Shown here in pieces: positions 24,909-31,962 of a DNA stretch of 51,347 bases. The translations under genes were made by a program, and so were the position numbers. The stretch's first letter is position 1. Every line of letters begins with the position of its first letter. The stretch is from Treponema sp. UBA1233 (lineage in GTDB: Bacteria; Spirochaetota; Spirochaetia; Treponematales; Treponemataceae), in NCBI GenBank assembly GCA_002309305.1, contig DBWR01000005.1:1-51347 (forward strand). Direction: 5' to 3'. Below the pieces are notes generated by a model. It did not search any database. It was not told the DNA's origin and saw only the letters and a program-made list of their open reading frames with translations.

Positions 24909-25751
24909 ATGAAAAAGATTATCAGCGGTAAAGTCCGCGAAGTTTATGATTTGGAAGACGGCAGGATGGTTATTGTAACAACCGACCGCATCTCTGCATT
25001 TGACGTGATTTTGCCCACGATGATTACAGACAAGGGCAAGGTTTTGAACGCCCTGTCCAACTTCTGGTTCAAGTACACTGGAGACATCGTAAAGAACCAC
25101 ATGATTTCAAGCGACATAAAGGATATGCCCGCAGAATTCCAAAAGCCTGAATTTGAAGGCCGTACTATTCTTGTAAAAAAACTCAAGATGATTCCATACG
25201 AGATAATCGTACGCGGTTACATGTTCGGAAGCATGTTTGACGCACTCAAGTCAGGAAAGCTCCCTGAGGGTGTTCATTTTGACCGTGACTACCAGCTTGC
25301 AGAAAAACTGGATGAGCCGATTGTAACCCCGTCAACAAAAGCCGCAGAAGGACACGACATCAACGTATCCCTTGATTACATGAGGAACGACATCGGAAAG
25401 GAACTTACTGATAAAATCGAAAAGGCTGCCCTTGCAATATACAAGAAGTGCTATGAGCATGCTTACAAAAATGGAATTATAATTGCAGATACAAAGTTTG
25501 AATTCGGTCTGGATGAAAACGGAGAACTGGTTCTCGGTGATGAAGTTCTGACACCAGACTCAAGCCGCTTCTGGAACCTGGCGGAATACAAGGTTGGAAC
25601 AAGTCCCGCAAGCTACGACAAGCAGTTTGTACGCGACTGGCTCAAGAAAAACAACCTGGCCGGAGATCCTACAATCAAGGAAATCCCTGCTGAAATCGTA
25701 GAAAAAACAAGCGCCCTTTACCACGAGTGTCAAGAGCGCATCTGTAAGTAA
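24909..25751 (+). CDS. purC: SAICAR synthetase
   Basis: Joins CAIR and aspartate with ATP in purine synthesis. 280 residues. SGKVREVYD (7-15) is the nucleotide loop, TTDRISAFDVILP the ATP-site strand, EIIVRGYMFGSMF and the KFEFGLDENGELVLGDEVLTPDSSRFW block the substrate and metal region. It is closer to the longer form (as in many Bacteroidetes and spirochaetes) than to the 237-residue E. coli enzyme. The ATG has AAGGAG at 8 nt. It stands apart from purE/purF by 9 kb and from purM by 25 kb. The following hairpins (25761-25819) may end its transcript. Confidence 0.96.
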   Translation: MKKIISGKVREVYDLEDGRMVIVTTDRISAFDVILPTMITDKGKVLNALSNFWFKYTGDIVKNHMISSDIKDMPAEFQKPEFEGRTILVKKLKMIPYEIIVRGYMFGSMFDALKSGKLPEGVHFDRDYQLAEKLDEPIVTPSTKAAEGHDINVSLDYMRNDIGKELTDKIEKAALAIYKKCYEHAYKNGIIIADTKFEFGLDENGELVLGDEVLTPDSSRFWNLAEYKVGTSPASYDKQFVRDWLKKNNLAGDPTIKEIPAEIVEKTSALYHECQERICK

Positions 25752-25760
25752 GAATAGGTC

Positions 25761-25868
25761 ATCCCGAACTTGATTCGGGATCCCAATATGTCATGACGAT
25801 TCCGGGTCAAGCCCGGAATGACGGTATTGTCAGCCCGGAATGACAGGATTATCATCCCGGAATGACGG
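25761..25868. repeat. Hairpin pair plus three 22-bp tandem units
   Basis: Two perfect hairpins: ATCCCGAA/TTCGGGAT with a 5-nt loop (25761-25781) and ATTCCGGG/CCCGGAAT with a 5-nt loop (25799-25819). From 25812 the core CCCGGAATGAC recurs at 25812, 25834 and 25856, a strict 22-bp period, the last copy ending 3 bp before the stop of the next gene. The sequence type (CCCGGAATGAC with its inverse) is a common dispersed intergenic repeat in bacteria; here it fills the whole purC/SH3 convergent gap. Confidence 0.75.
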
Positions 25869-25870
25869 TT

Positions 25871-26845
25871 TTACCATTCTGCCCTTAGCGGACAATAGGA
25901 TCCGAAAACCCAGCCTACAGTTCCATTTCCATCGTCAATGTAGTACCAGTAGTTGCTCGTTCCATCGATATCGTAGGTATCTGACGTCCTTTTTGTTGCC
26001 GTGACGTTTGTTCCGTCGGAAAGCTGGTTTACGACAGAACCTGTTACAGGGGCGGTCCTTACGTTGACGTTTGAGCCATCATCGGATGAAATAACCCTAT
26101 CTGAATCTCCAATGTCAAGAGTTACGGTCTCAACCGATACTTCCGGCTCCGGTTCTTTCTGGGCTTCTTCAAGACGATACTTTACGGCAGAAGAAATGTT
26201 CAGCTGGTTGATGCTGTCGAGCATGGCGGCCTTGCGCTTTTCGTCCTTGAGGTTTGCGGCCTGCTTAATGAGCTTCATGGCGGTGATGTCGTCCTTGCTT
26301 GTGCTTACATTTGACTTCTTGATGTAACCAATCCTGATTCTATAAAGGTTTTCGTCGTAGTATGTCATTTCGCAAAGATCAATTCCGTTGACCTTTACGT
26401 CCTTTCCCACAGCAACGATTGTTCCGTAAGAAAGGGCTGTCTTCCTTACGTCTGCAAGATTCGGTGTAAGATATGTTGCGGCATTCCTTGTAGTTACACC
26501 AGGATTCAGATAAAGTGCAACCCTGTTAGCGATTACGTAATAGTCTTTTCCCTGATAGTTTACCTTTGCAAAATCCAGAGTCTGACCCGCCTGTTTTGCT
26601 GTTGTCCATGATGAAGTGATCAAATCAGGAAGTTTTCTTCCCTGTGAATCCCAGCGGCTTCCGAGATATACGTCAAGAACGGTGCCCGGTTCAAGGTCTT
26701 TCTTTGCCCATTCCATCATGCCCGGTTCCTTTTCGTTCCAGAGGGCGGTATCCTTTTGAAGTGCGACAGCCTGTGCAGTTTCCTGTGCAAATGCGGCACA
26801 CAATGCAATCAGTGAAAGTATGAATAAAGATGCTATTTTTTTCAT
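25871..26845 (-). CDS. Exported SH3-domain protein
   Basis: 324 residues with a signal peptide (MKKIASLFILSLIALCAAFA, cleavage near AFA-QE). The last 80 residues are an SH3b-like domain (SNVNVRTAPVTGSVVNQLSDG, then WYYIDDGNGTVGWVFGSY), the type that binds cell-wall peptides. The central part (YYVIANRVALYLNPGV, ATYLTPNLADVRKTALSYGT) resembles the same region of the next gene, so the two are paralogues. A good AGGAG site precedes the ATG. Probably periplasmic; role unknown. Confidence 0.75.
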   Translation of the reverse strand: MKKIASLFILSLIALCAAFAQETAQAVALQKDTALWNEKEPGMMEWAKKDLEPGTVLDVYLGSRWDSQGRKLPDLITSSWTTAKQAGQTLDFAKVNYQGKDYYVIANRVALYLNPGVTTRNAATYLTPNLADVRKTALSYGTIVAVGKDVKVNGIDLCEMTYYDENLYRIRIGYIKKSNVSTSKDDITAMKLIKQAANLKDEKRKAAMLDSINQLNISSAVKYRLEEAQKEPEPEVSVETVTLDIGDSDRVISSDDGSNVNVRTAPVTGSVVNQLSDGTNVTATKRTSDTYDIDGTSNYWYYIDDGNGTVGWVFGSYCPLRAEW

Positions 26846-26860
26846 GTTATTCTCCTACCT

Positions 26861-27622
26861 TTAGTATGACAGGTCTTCAAGAGTTATCTCAAGTTCTTCA
26901 AGAACGGTTTTGTCCGCCTTGCCTTCTGCCTTCAGTTTGTTGAGTTTGTCTGCTACCTGTACGACTGCAATTTCATTTGCATTAAAACTCAGTGAACTGT
27001 TCATAAGGTATCCGTTAACGGTGTATGTTTTTCCATCGGGAACATAATAGCGGATTTTTTCAAAGAGTCCGTCCTCGTCTTCCGGAATGTCACCAGAGAA
27101 AACAGCGACTATTGTATTTGTAGGTACAATTGTTTTGCCCAGGTTTGCAAGATTCGGTTTGGTGTAGATGTAAGCTGAAGAATTTGTTACGACTGCAGGT
27201 GCTGCATTTACAGCAAGGGCATAATCGCGTACATAGTATTCCTCATGGTCATAGAGAACGTGAATGAAATCTTTTTTTGCTCCGTCAATCAAGACATCCT
27301 TTATGACTTCTGCTCCAAGATTATCATCATCCGGATCGTATAGTCCAAAAACTTCAACCTGAGTTCCGACTATAGCTTCAAAATTGGCTGCCATTGTCTT
27401 GAGGGAACCGTCATCGTTGTATATAGGGTCATAATACCAGCCGGAAATCATGACTCCCTTCATTGTTGGTACTGGCAATACAGGTCCCGCTTCCTCTGCC
27501 TCTGAAGAAACCCAGCCATCATCCTGGACTTGAGCTGCCTGGTTTGATTGTGCGTTGTCCTTTTTACAGGCTGGAACCAAAAATAGAATGGCCAAAAATA
27601 GTAAAGTACTTACTTTTTTCAT
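26861..27622 (-). CDS. Lipoprotein, paralogue of the neighbouring SH3 protein
   Basis: 253 residues. MKKVSTLLFLAILFLVPAC is a lipoprotein signal with the lipobox cysteine at 19. The frame is open upstream, but the GGAAGG site selects ATG 27622. The part around residues 115-180 (EEYYVRDYALAV, AYIYTKPNLANLGKTIVPTN, TIVAVFSG) matches the central SH3-like region of the 324-residue neighbour, which lies 15 bp downstream. The C-terminal SH3b domain of the neighbour is absent. Likely a membrane-anchored periplasmic partner; no function can be assigned. Confidence 0.7.
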   Translation of the reverse strand: MKKVSTLLFLAILFLVPACKKDNAQSNQAAQVQDDGWVSSEAEEAGPVLPVPTMKGVMISGWYYDPIYNDDGSLKTMAANFEAIVGTQVEVFGLYDPDDDNLGAEVIKDVLIDGAKKDFIHVLYDHEEYYVRDYALAVNAAPAVVTNSSAYIYTKPNLANLGKTIVPTNTIVAVFSGDIPEDEDGLFEKIRYYVPDGKTYTVNGYLMNSSLSFNANEIAVVQVADKLNKLKAEGKADKTVLEELEITLEDLSY

Positions 27623-27712
27623 AAAAACCTTCCATAAAATCAAGTTTTCTTTCAATAAACTGAAAGATACCAAACTATAGTAAAAAAACACGGAAAAGAC
27701 AAGAGGGGGAGG

Positions 27713-28918
27713 TTAATTAGCTGTTGAATCCGGGGACTCCTTTTTGTACAGTGCCTTTAATGCTATCGGCGTAACGATTGACGAAACGATAATGAGGAGG
27801 ATTACGGCCGTAAAAAAGGATGTGTCAAGTATTCCCGCCGCAAGTCCCCTTTGGGTTACGATAAGGGCGACTTCTCCACGTGTCATCATGCCTACGCCGA
27901 TTTTAAAGCTGTCCTTCCAGCTGAAGCCTGCAAGCTTTGAGACTGAGCCGCAACCGATGATTTTTGAAGCCATTCCAACAATCACAAATGCCACCGCAAA
28001 GAGCATGATAGACATGTCCATCGTCTTGATGTTTGTCTGGAGTCCGATTGAACAGAAGAAAACCGGTCCGAAAAGCATGTAGGAATTCACGTCCATCTTT
28101 CTGGCGATGTAGGGGGAGTCTTTTGTTGAGCAGAGGATTACGCCCGCGATGTAGGCTCCCGTGATGTCTGCGACACCGAAAAAGTGCTGGGCCACGTATG
28201 CCATTGAAAAGGCCAGTGCAAGTCCCACGATTGGAATGCGCCTTTCGTGCGAATGTTTTTTTTCGTAGTGCTTGAATACCTTGTAGAAGATGTAGCCCAA
28301 AATGACTGCCAGGGCAAAGAAGAGGACCGTCTTTATTATGATTTGGGCGATTCCGCTTCCAGAGTTGGCAGAGGCGTTGCTGGGGTTCAAGCCGATTACA
28401 AAAGTCAGGACTATGATGCCGATTACGTCGTCGATGATTGCGGCGCTGACTATGGTTGTTCCGATAAACGTAGAAAGCTTTCCCAATTCCTTGAGGGTTT
28501 GAACCGTTATGCTTACCGATGTGGCAGTAAGGATTGTACCGATGAAAAGGGCCTTGTAAAACTGTGGTGAACCAACCCTGTCAAAGCCGTAGAAGCTCAT
28601 GAAGAGGACCACACCCGCCGCCATGGGAATTGCAACTCCCGCACATGCGATGAGGGTAGCCTTTAGACCCGACTTCTTGAGGTCCTGAATGTTCGTGTTA
28701 AGGCCAGCGTTGAACATGAGCATTATTACGCCGATTTCCGCCATGCCGGCCATAAAGTCAGATGCCTGAACCCAACCCAGGACGCTTGGACCAATCAGGA
28801 GGCCCGCAACGATTTCACCTGCAACCTGAGGAGCCTTAAGCTTTCTCGCCACAAGTCCGAATACCTTGGCAAAAATTATGATGATGGCAAGCTGCCTGAC
28901 AATGTCTACCGTTTCCAT
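27713..28918 (-). CDS. Cation/proton antiporter, CPA2 (KefB-like) family
   Basis: 401 residues, about 12 membrane segments, no cytoplasmic TrkA-N domain. Characteristic stretches are PQVAGEIVAGLLIGPSVLGW near the N-terminus, LFNAGL-type helix (MLMFNAGLNTN), TATSVSITVQTLKELG, and AAIIDDVIGIIVLTF, whose acidic pair is the ion-binding site. GMMTRGEVALIV is the late signature. It exchanges Na+ or K+ for H+ at the inner membrane. Own promoter, AGAGG ribosome site. Confidence 0.9.
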   Translation of the reverse strand: METVDIVRQLAIIIIFAKVFGLVARKLKAPQVAGEIVAGLLIGPSVLGWVQASDFMAGMAEIGVIMLMFNAGLNTNIQDLKKSGLKATLIACAGVAIPMAAGVVLFMSFYGFDRVGSPQFYKALFIGTILTATSVSITVQTLKELGKLSTFIGTTIVSAAIIDDVIGIIVLTFVIGLNPSNASANSGSGIAQIIIKTVLFFALAVILGYIFYKVFKHYEKKHSHERRIPIVGLALAFSMAYVAQHFFGVADITGAYIAGVILCSTKDSPYIARKMDVNSYMLFGPVFFCSIGLQTNIKTMDMSIMLFAVAFVIVGMASKIIGCGSVSKLAGFSWKDSFKIGVGMMTRGEVALIVTQRGLAAGILDTSFFTAVILLIIVSSIVTPIALKALYKKESPDSTAN

Positions 28919-28953
28919 GGTTAGCCTCTAATTGAATTTGAGAATTGGCCTAG

Positions 28954-28982
28954 ATAGTATCACTTTTGCCAATTGTCTGCAA
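28954..28982 (-). promoter_or_regulatory. Promoter of the antiporter gene
   Basis: Minus strand TTGCAG (28982-28977), 17-bp spacer ending TGA (extended -10), TACTAT (28959-28954). The leader of about 28 nt includes AGAGG. Confidence 0.4.
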
Positions 28983-28994
28983 CAGTATGTTTTT

Positions 28995-29696
28995 TTAAAC
29001 TATTCCCTCGCTGTAATCAACGAATCCCGGGATGTTTTTTGCAAGTTCCTGCATGCGCCTGTCGTTTTCCGTGATTGTGTCTGCTATGGCCTTTAATTCC
29101 TGGCTTATGTCTTCCGGCATCTTGTAGTCCTTCTTGTAATGGAGCTGATGCTCAAGGCTTGCCCAAAAGTCCATGGCAATAGTGCGGATTTGAATTTCAA
29201 CCGGTATCTCACGCTTCTGGTCGCTAAAGTAAACCCCAACCTTTACTATGACGTGAAGGCTCCTGTAACCGCTGGGCTTAGGATTCTTGATGTAATCCTT
29301 CATCTCTATCAAGTCTATGTCGTCCTGCTGCAAGAGCATCTGGGTCACGTGGTATACGTCGCTTATGAACGGGCAGGTAACGCGTATTCCCGCAATGTCG
29401 TAGAGCTTGTTCACCATATTGTCTATGGTCAGTGGAAGTCCCTTTCGCTGGAGTTTTTCCACAATGCTCATCGGGTCCTTTATGCGGCTTGTGATTGTTT
29501 CTATTGGATTACGCATGTGACGGCTTTCAAATTCATCCTCAAGTATCTCAAACTTGGTCGTAATCTGTTTTATTCCGCTTTCATAAAGCATCAGAAGCTG
29601 CTGGAGCTCCATCGCCCTGTTCAGTATGTCCTGAGGGTTTGCAAGGAGTTCCCTGTTGTCTTCCGCTACCTTCTTGATAATAAGTTCATTGTTCAT
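28995..29696 (-). CDS. Small alarmone synthetase (RelA/SpoT synthetase domain only)
   Basis: Makes (p)ppGpp from ATP and GTP/GDP. 233 residues: only the synthetase domain with short flanking helices, as in RelP/RelQ-type enzymes; no HD hydrolase, TGS or ACT domain. ITSRIKDPMSIVEKLQRKGL and LYDIAGIRVTCPF give the nucleotide-site basic and acidic residues, NPKPSGYRSLHVIVKV the G-loop tyrosine region, PVEIQIRTIAMDFWASLEH the second acidic site. There is no Shine-Dalgarno before ATG 29696. A bifunctional Rel is not in the window. Confidence 0.9.
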   Translation of the reverse strand: MNNELIIKKVAEDNRELLANPQDILNRAMELQQLLMLYESGIKQITTKFEILEDEFESRHMRNPIETITSRIKDPMSIVEKLQRKGLPLTIDNMVNKLYDIAGIRVTCPFISDVYHVTQMLLQQDDIDLIEMKDYIKNPKPSGYRSLHVIVKVGVYFSDQKREIPVEIQIRTIAMDFWASLEHQLHYKKDYKMPEDISQELKAIADTITENDRRMQELAKNIPGFVDYSEGIV

Positions 29697-29702
29697 ATTT
29701 AT

Positions 29703-29731
29703 AATATACTAAAAAATCGGGCAATCGGAAA
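29703..29731 (-). promoter_or_regulatory. Possible leaderless promoter of the alarmone synthetase
   Basis: Minus strand TATATT (29708-29703) 6 nt before the ATG; 17 bp further upstream the -35 would be TTTCCG (29731-29726), only 3 of 6 matches. Weak on its own, but it is in the same register as the other promoters of genes lacking a ribosome site. Confidence 0.3.
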
Positions 29732-29739
29732 GAAAAAAA

Positions 29740-30144
29740 TCATTTCTTGCGTGACAGGAATTTTACAAGGAAAAAGAAAAGGGTGCTTCCGATGAGGGCT
29801 CCGACAGTGTCCGCACACCAGTCCAGAAAAGAACAGCTTCTTCCGGGAACAAAACTCTGGTGAATCTCATCAATAATTCCATAAAGAGAAATCACGACAG
29901 CCGGAAAGAGTATCCTTTTTGCAATTGTACTTTTCCTGCCATCCAGAGGTTTGAGTCCGAAAAAAGCCATTGCAGTAAAGAAAGAGAATCCCGCAAAACA
30001 TGCCAGATGAACCACTTTGTCCGACATGTTAAAATCAGGAAGTGGAACATGGGGCTGTGAAGAAAGGTACCAGCTGCAGCATCCTATGAAAATTGCAGGA
30101 ATGCACCGCAAGACTTTCATCACAGTTGAGGTCGTTTTGTTCAT
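29740..30144 (-). CDS. VanZ-family membrane protein
   Basis: 134 residues with four membrane segments. The family pattern is clear: DKVVHLACFAGFSFF in the second helix and DEIHQSFVPGRSCSFLDWCADTVGALIG near the end. VanZ proteins are linked to glycopeptide tolerance in one enterococcal case, but most have unknown function. The ATG overlaps the stop of the NYN gene (ATGA), and this is the last gene of the gldA-led operon. Confidence 0.85.
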   Translation of the reverse strand: MNKTTSTVMKVLRCIPAIFIGCCSWYLSSQPHVPLPDFNMSDKVVHLACFAGFSFFTAMAFFGLKPLDGRKSTIAKRILFPAVVISLYGIIDEIHQSFVPGRSCSFLDWCADTVGALIGSTLFFFLVKFLSRKK

Positions 30145-30962
30145 TTTGCCACCGGCTTGTAATAGAGTGTTGCACCGCGTCTTCCGTTGGTTGAAGGCAC
30201 GCGCTGAATCTCAAAATCATCGTCAAGATATTCAATCAGGTCGGAAAGCTTTTTAAATCCGTAGTCCACAGTGTCAAAGCCAGGGTCCTGCCTCTTGAAG
30301 AACGAACCTGCCGCACTTACATCTGCCCAACCGTTGTCGTCAGCATATCTGTCGTAAGCGGTCATGAGGAGCTTGTAAATCTTCCTGAACTGCCTGTCGG
30401 TCATCGTCTGGTCCGGAGCATGGTGGAAGAATCCCGGTGAAGTTTTTGCCTTTGTGGAGCTCTTGTGTGGCTTGTGCTTTATCTCTTCAAGCTTGTCTTC
30501 CTTTTCTTCATCTTCTTCTTCCTTTAGGTTTTCTATGTAGATGAAGTTGTCGCATGCGTTTACAAAAGACACCGGAGTTTTTTTCTGGCCTACACCAAAG
30601 ACAAATACCTGGCTTTCCTTGAGTCTTGTCGCAAGTTTGGTAAAGTCAGAATCGCTCGTTACAAGCGCAATGGCATCATACTTGTCGGTATAGAGCAGAT
30701 CCATGGCATCGATTATCATTGCAGAGTCACTTGAATTCTTTCCCTGAGTGTATGCAAACTGCTGTACAGGAATTATGGCGTTGTCGTTCAGTTCCTTCTT
30801 CCAGTTCTTGAGCGTGTCCAGAGAAAAGTCACCGTAAGCCCTCTTTGTGATGATGTGTCCGTGAACCGCAATTTCCTGAAGTATCGGCCGCAGCTTTTTT
30901 CCCGGAGTATTGTCTGCATCAATCAGGACGGCAATCTTTTTCTGTTCGTCAATATCAATCAT
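30141..30962 (-). CDS. NYN-domain ribonuclease with C-terminal OST-HTH/LOTUS domain
   Basis: 273 residues. The NYN (PIN-like) domain has LIDADN (13-18), a central SSDSAMIIDAMD and LVTSDSDF (about 100-107), the acidic residues that bind metal in these RNases. An acidic linker (about 150-175) leads to an OST-HTH/LOTUS domain (about 190-270: YADDNGWADVSAAG, FDTVDYGFKKLSDLIEYL), which binds RNA in related proteins. This LabA/MARF1-like architecture points to sequence- or structure-guided RNA cleavage. An AGGAGGAG site selects ATG 30962, inside the end of the DUF4340 gene (8-bp overlap). Why an RNase should be coupled to the Gld-like transporter is unexplained. Confidence 0.88.
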   Translation of the reverse strand: MIDIDEQKKIAVLIDADNTPGKKLRPILQEIAVHGHIITKRAYGDFSLDTLKNWKKELNDNAIIPVQQFAYTQGKNSSDSAMIIDAMDLLYTDKYDAIALVTSDSDFTKLATRLKESQVFVFGVGQKKTPVSFVNACDNFIYIENLKEEEDEEKEDKLEEIKHKPHKSSTKAKTSPGFFHHAPDQTMTDRQFRKIYKLLMTAYDRYADDNGWADVSAAGSFFKRQDPGFDTVDYGFKKLSDLIEYLDDDFEIQRVPSTNGRRGATLYYKPVAK

Positions 30963-31962
30963 TCTCTCCTCCTGAATTAAGTTCAGACAGGGAACGTGCA
31001 AACTTAGGATAAACGTATTTTGACACGTAGAAGCGGTATGGGCTGACATTTGTAGAACAGAGCATCAGGTTTTCATCGCCTTCAATTTCAAAGAACTGAA
31101 CGTTGTAGCTTGTTCCGTTGGAAATGAAAGTAATGTTTCCGCTTTGTGTCAGCATCTTGTCAAAGCTTTTTTCATCAACCCATGAACTTGCATTGAGGCT
31201 GGAAATGTAGGAAACCCAATCCTTGACAATATCCTGATCGAGTGCAATTGAAGCTGATTCTTCGCCTGCATTTGAAATTGACCAATAGCTTTCCGGAATG
31301 CTGAGTTCCTGTCCGTCGCCATCGTCTTCAACAGTGGATGCAGGTACTGTGCTTTTTGCAAGGCTAAAGTTTGATTCGCCTGAATTTACGTTTATCTGGG
31401 TAATTGTCTCGCTTGGTACGGAGTATACTTCCTTTGAGCGAAGGTCATCGATTGTCGCTGAATAAAGTGAGTGCATGGATTTGGAACAGATTAAAATCTG
31501 GTTTGATTCATCAATGGTCACATAACTCTGGCTTCCTGTGCTTGAGTTTTTGCCAATGTGCACCGTGCGTATTGTCTTGTCTCCGTTTTTAACCTGAACC
31601 GTAATGCTTGAGTTAGCGTCAAGTCCAAAGCGTTCTTCGTTTGAGGAAGAAAGTTTTGCGGCATTTCCCAATATGTGCATTTCACTTATGCTGTCAAAAA
31701 GTGATGATGCTGTAGTGTTGTTTGCGGCATATTGTTCTGTGCCCTGTGAGGTTGAAACCGTGTAATTGTCCTGGTCCCTGTTTACAATAAGTGCATTGTC
31801 CTGACTGCTTCCGGCATAGATTACCAGAGATGTGATTTCGTCCTTGATTGTAAGTGTCTGTGTTTTGCTTTTGTTTCCCGCATATAGCTGGAAGATGTAA
31901 ACACACAGCAATACTGCTGCCAGAGAAAGTAAAACTATTTTACGTGTTGCGTTCCTGCTCAT
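30955..31962 (-). CDS. DUF4340-family membrane-anchored protein
   Basis: 335 residues. One N-terminal membrane helix (IVLLSLAAVLLCVYIFQLY) and a periplasmic beta-rich region with ITSLVIYAGS, SISEMHILGNAAKLSS, FGLDANSSITVQVKNGDKTI and an ITQINVNSGESNF repeat-like unit, as in DUF4340 proteins. This family is regularly found behind Gld-type ABC transporter genes, as here: it starts with a 4-bp overlap on gldG. It is likely a periplasmic accessory of that complex. Confidence 0.8.
   Translation of the reverse strand: MSRNATRKIVLLSLAAVLLCVYIFQLYAGNKSKTQTLTIKDEITSLVIYAGSSQDNALIVNRDQDNYTVSTSQGTEQYAANNTTASSLFDSISEMHILGNAAKLSSSNEERFGLDANSSITVQVKNGDKTIRTVHIGKNSSTGSQSYVTIDESNQILICSKSMHSLYSATIDDLRSKEVYSVPSETITQINVNSGESNFSLAKSTVPASTVEDDGDGQELSIPESYWSISNAGEESASIALDQDIVKDWVSYISSLNASSWVDEKSFDKMLTQSGNITFISNGTSYNVQFFEIEGDENLMLCSTNVSPYRFYVSKYVYPKFARSLSELNSGGEND

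Noticed and set aside
25812..25868. 22-bp units as a CRISPR
   Set aside because: Only three units, the conserved core is 11 bp and the rest is too short to be spacers; no cas genes.
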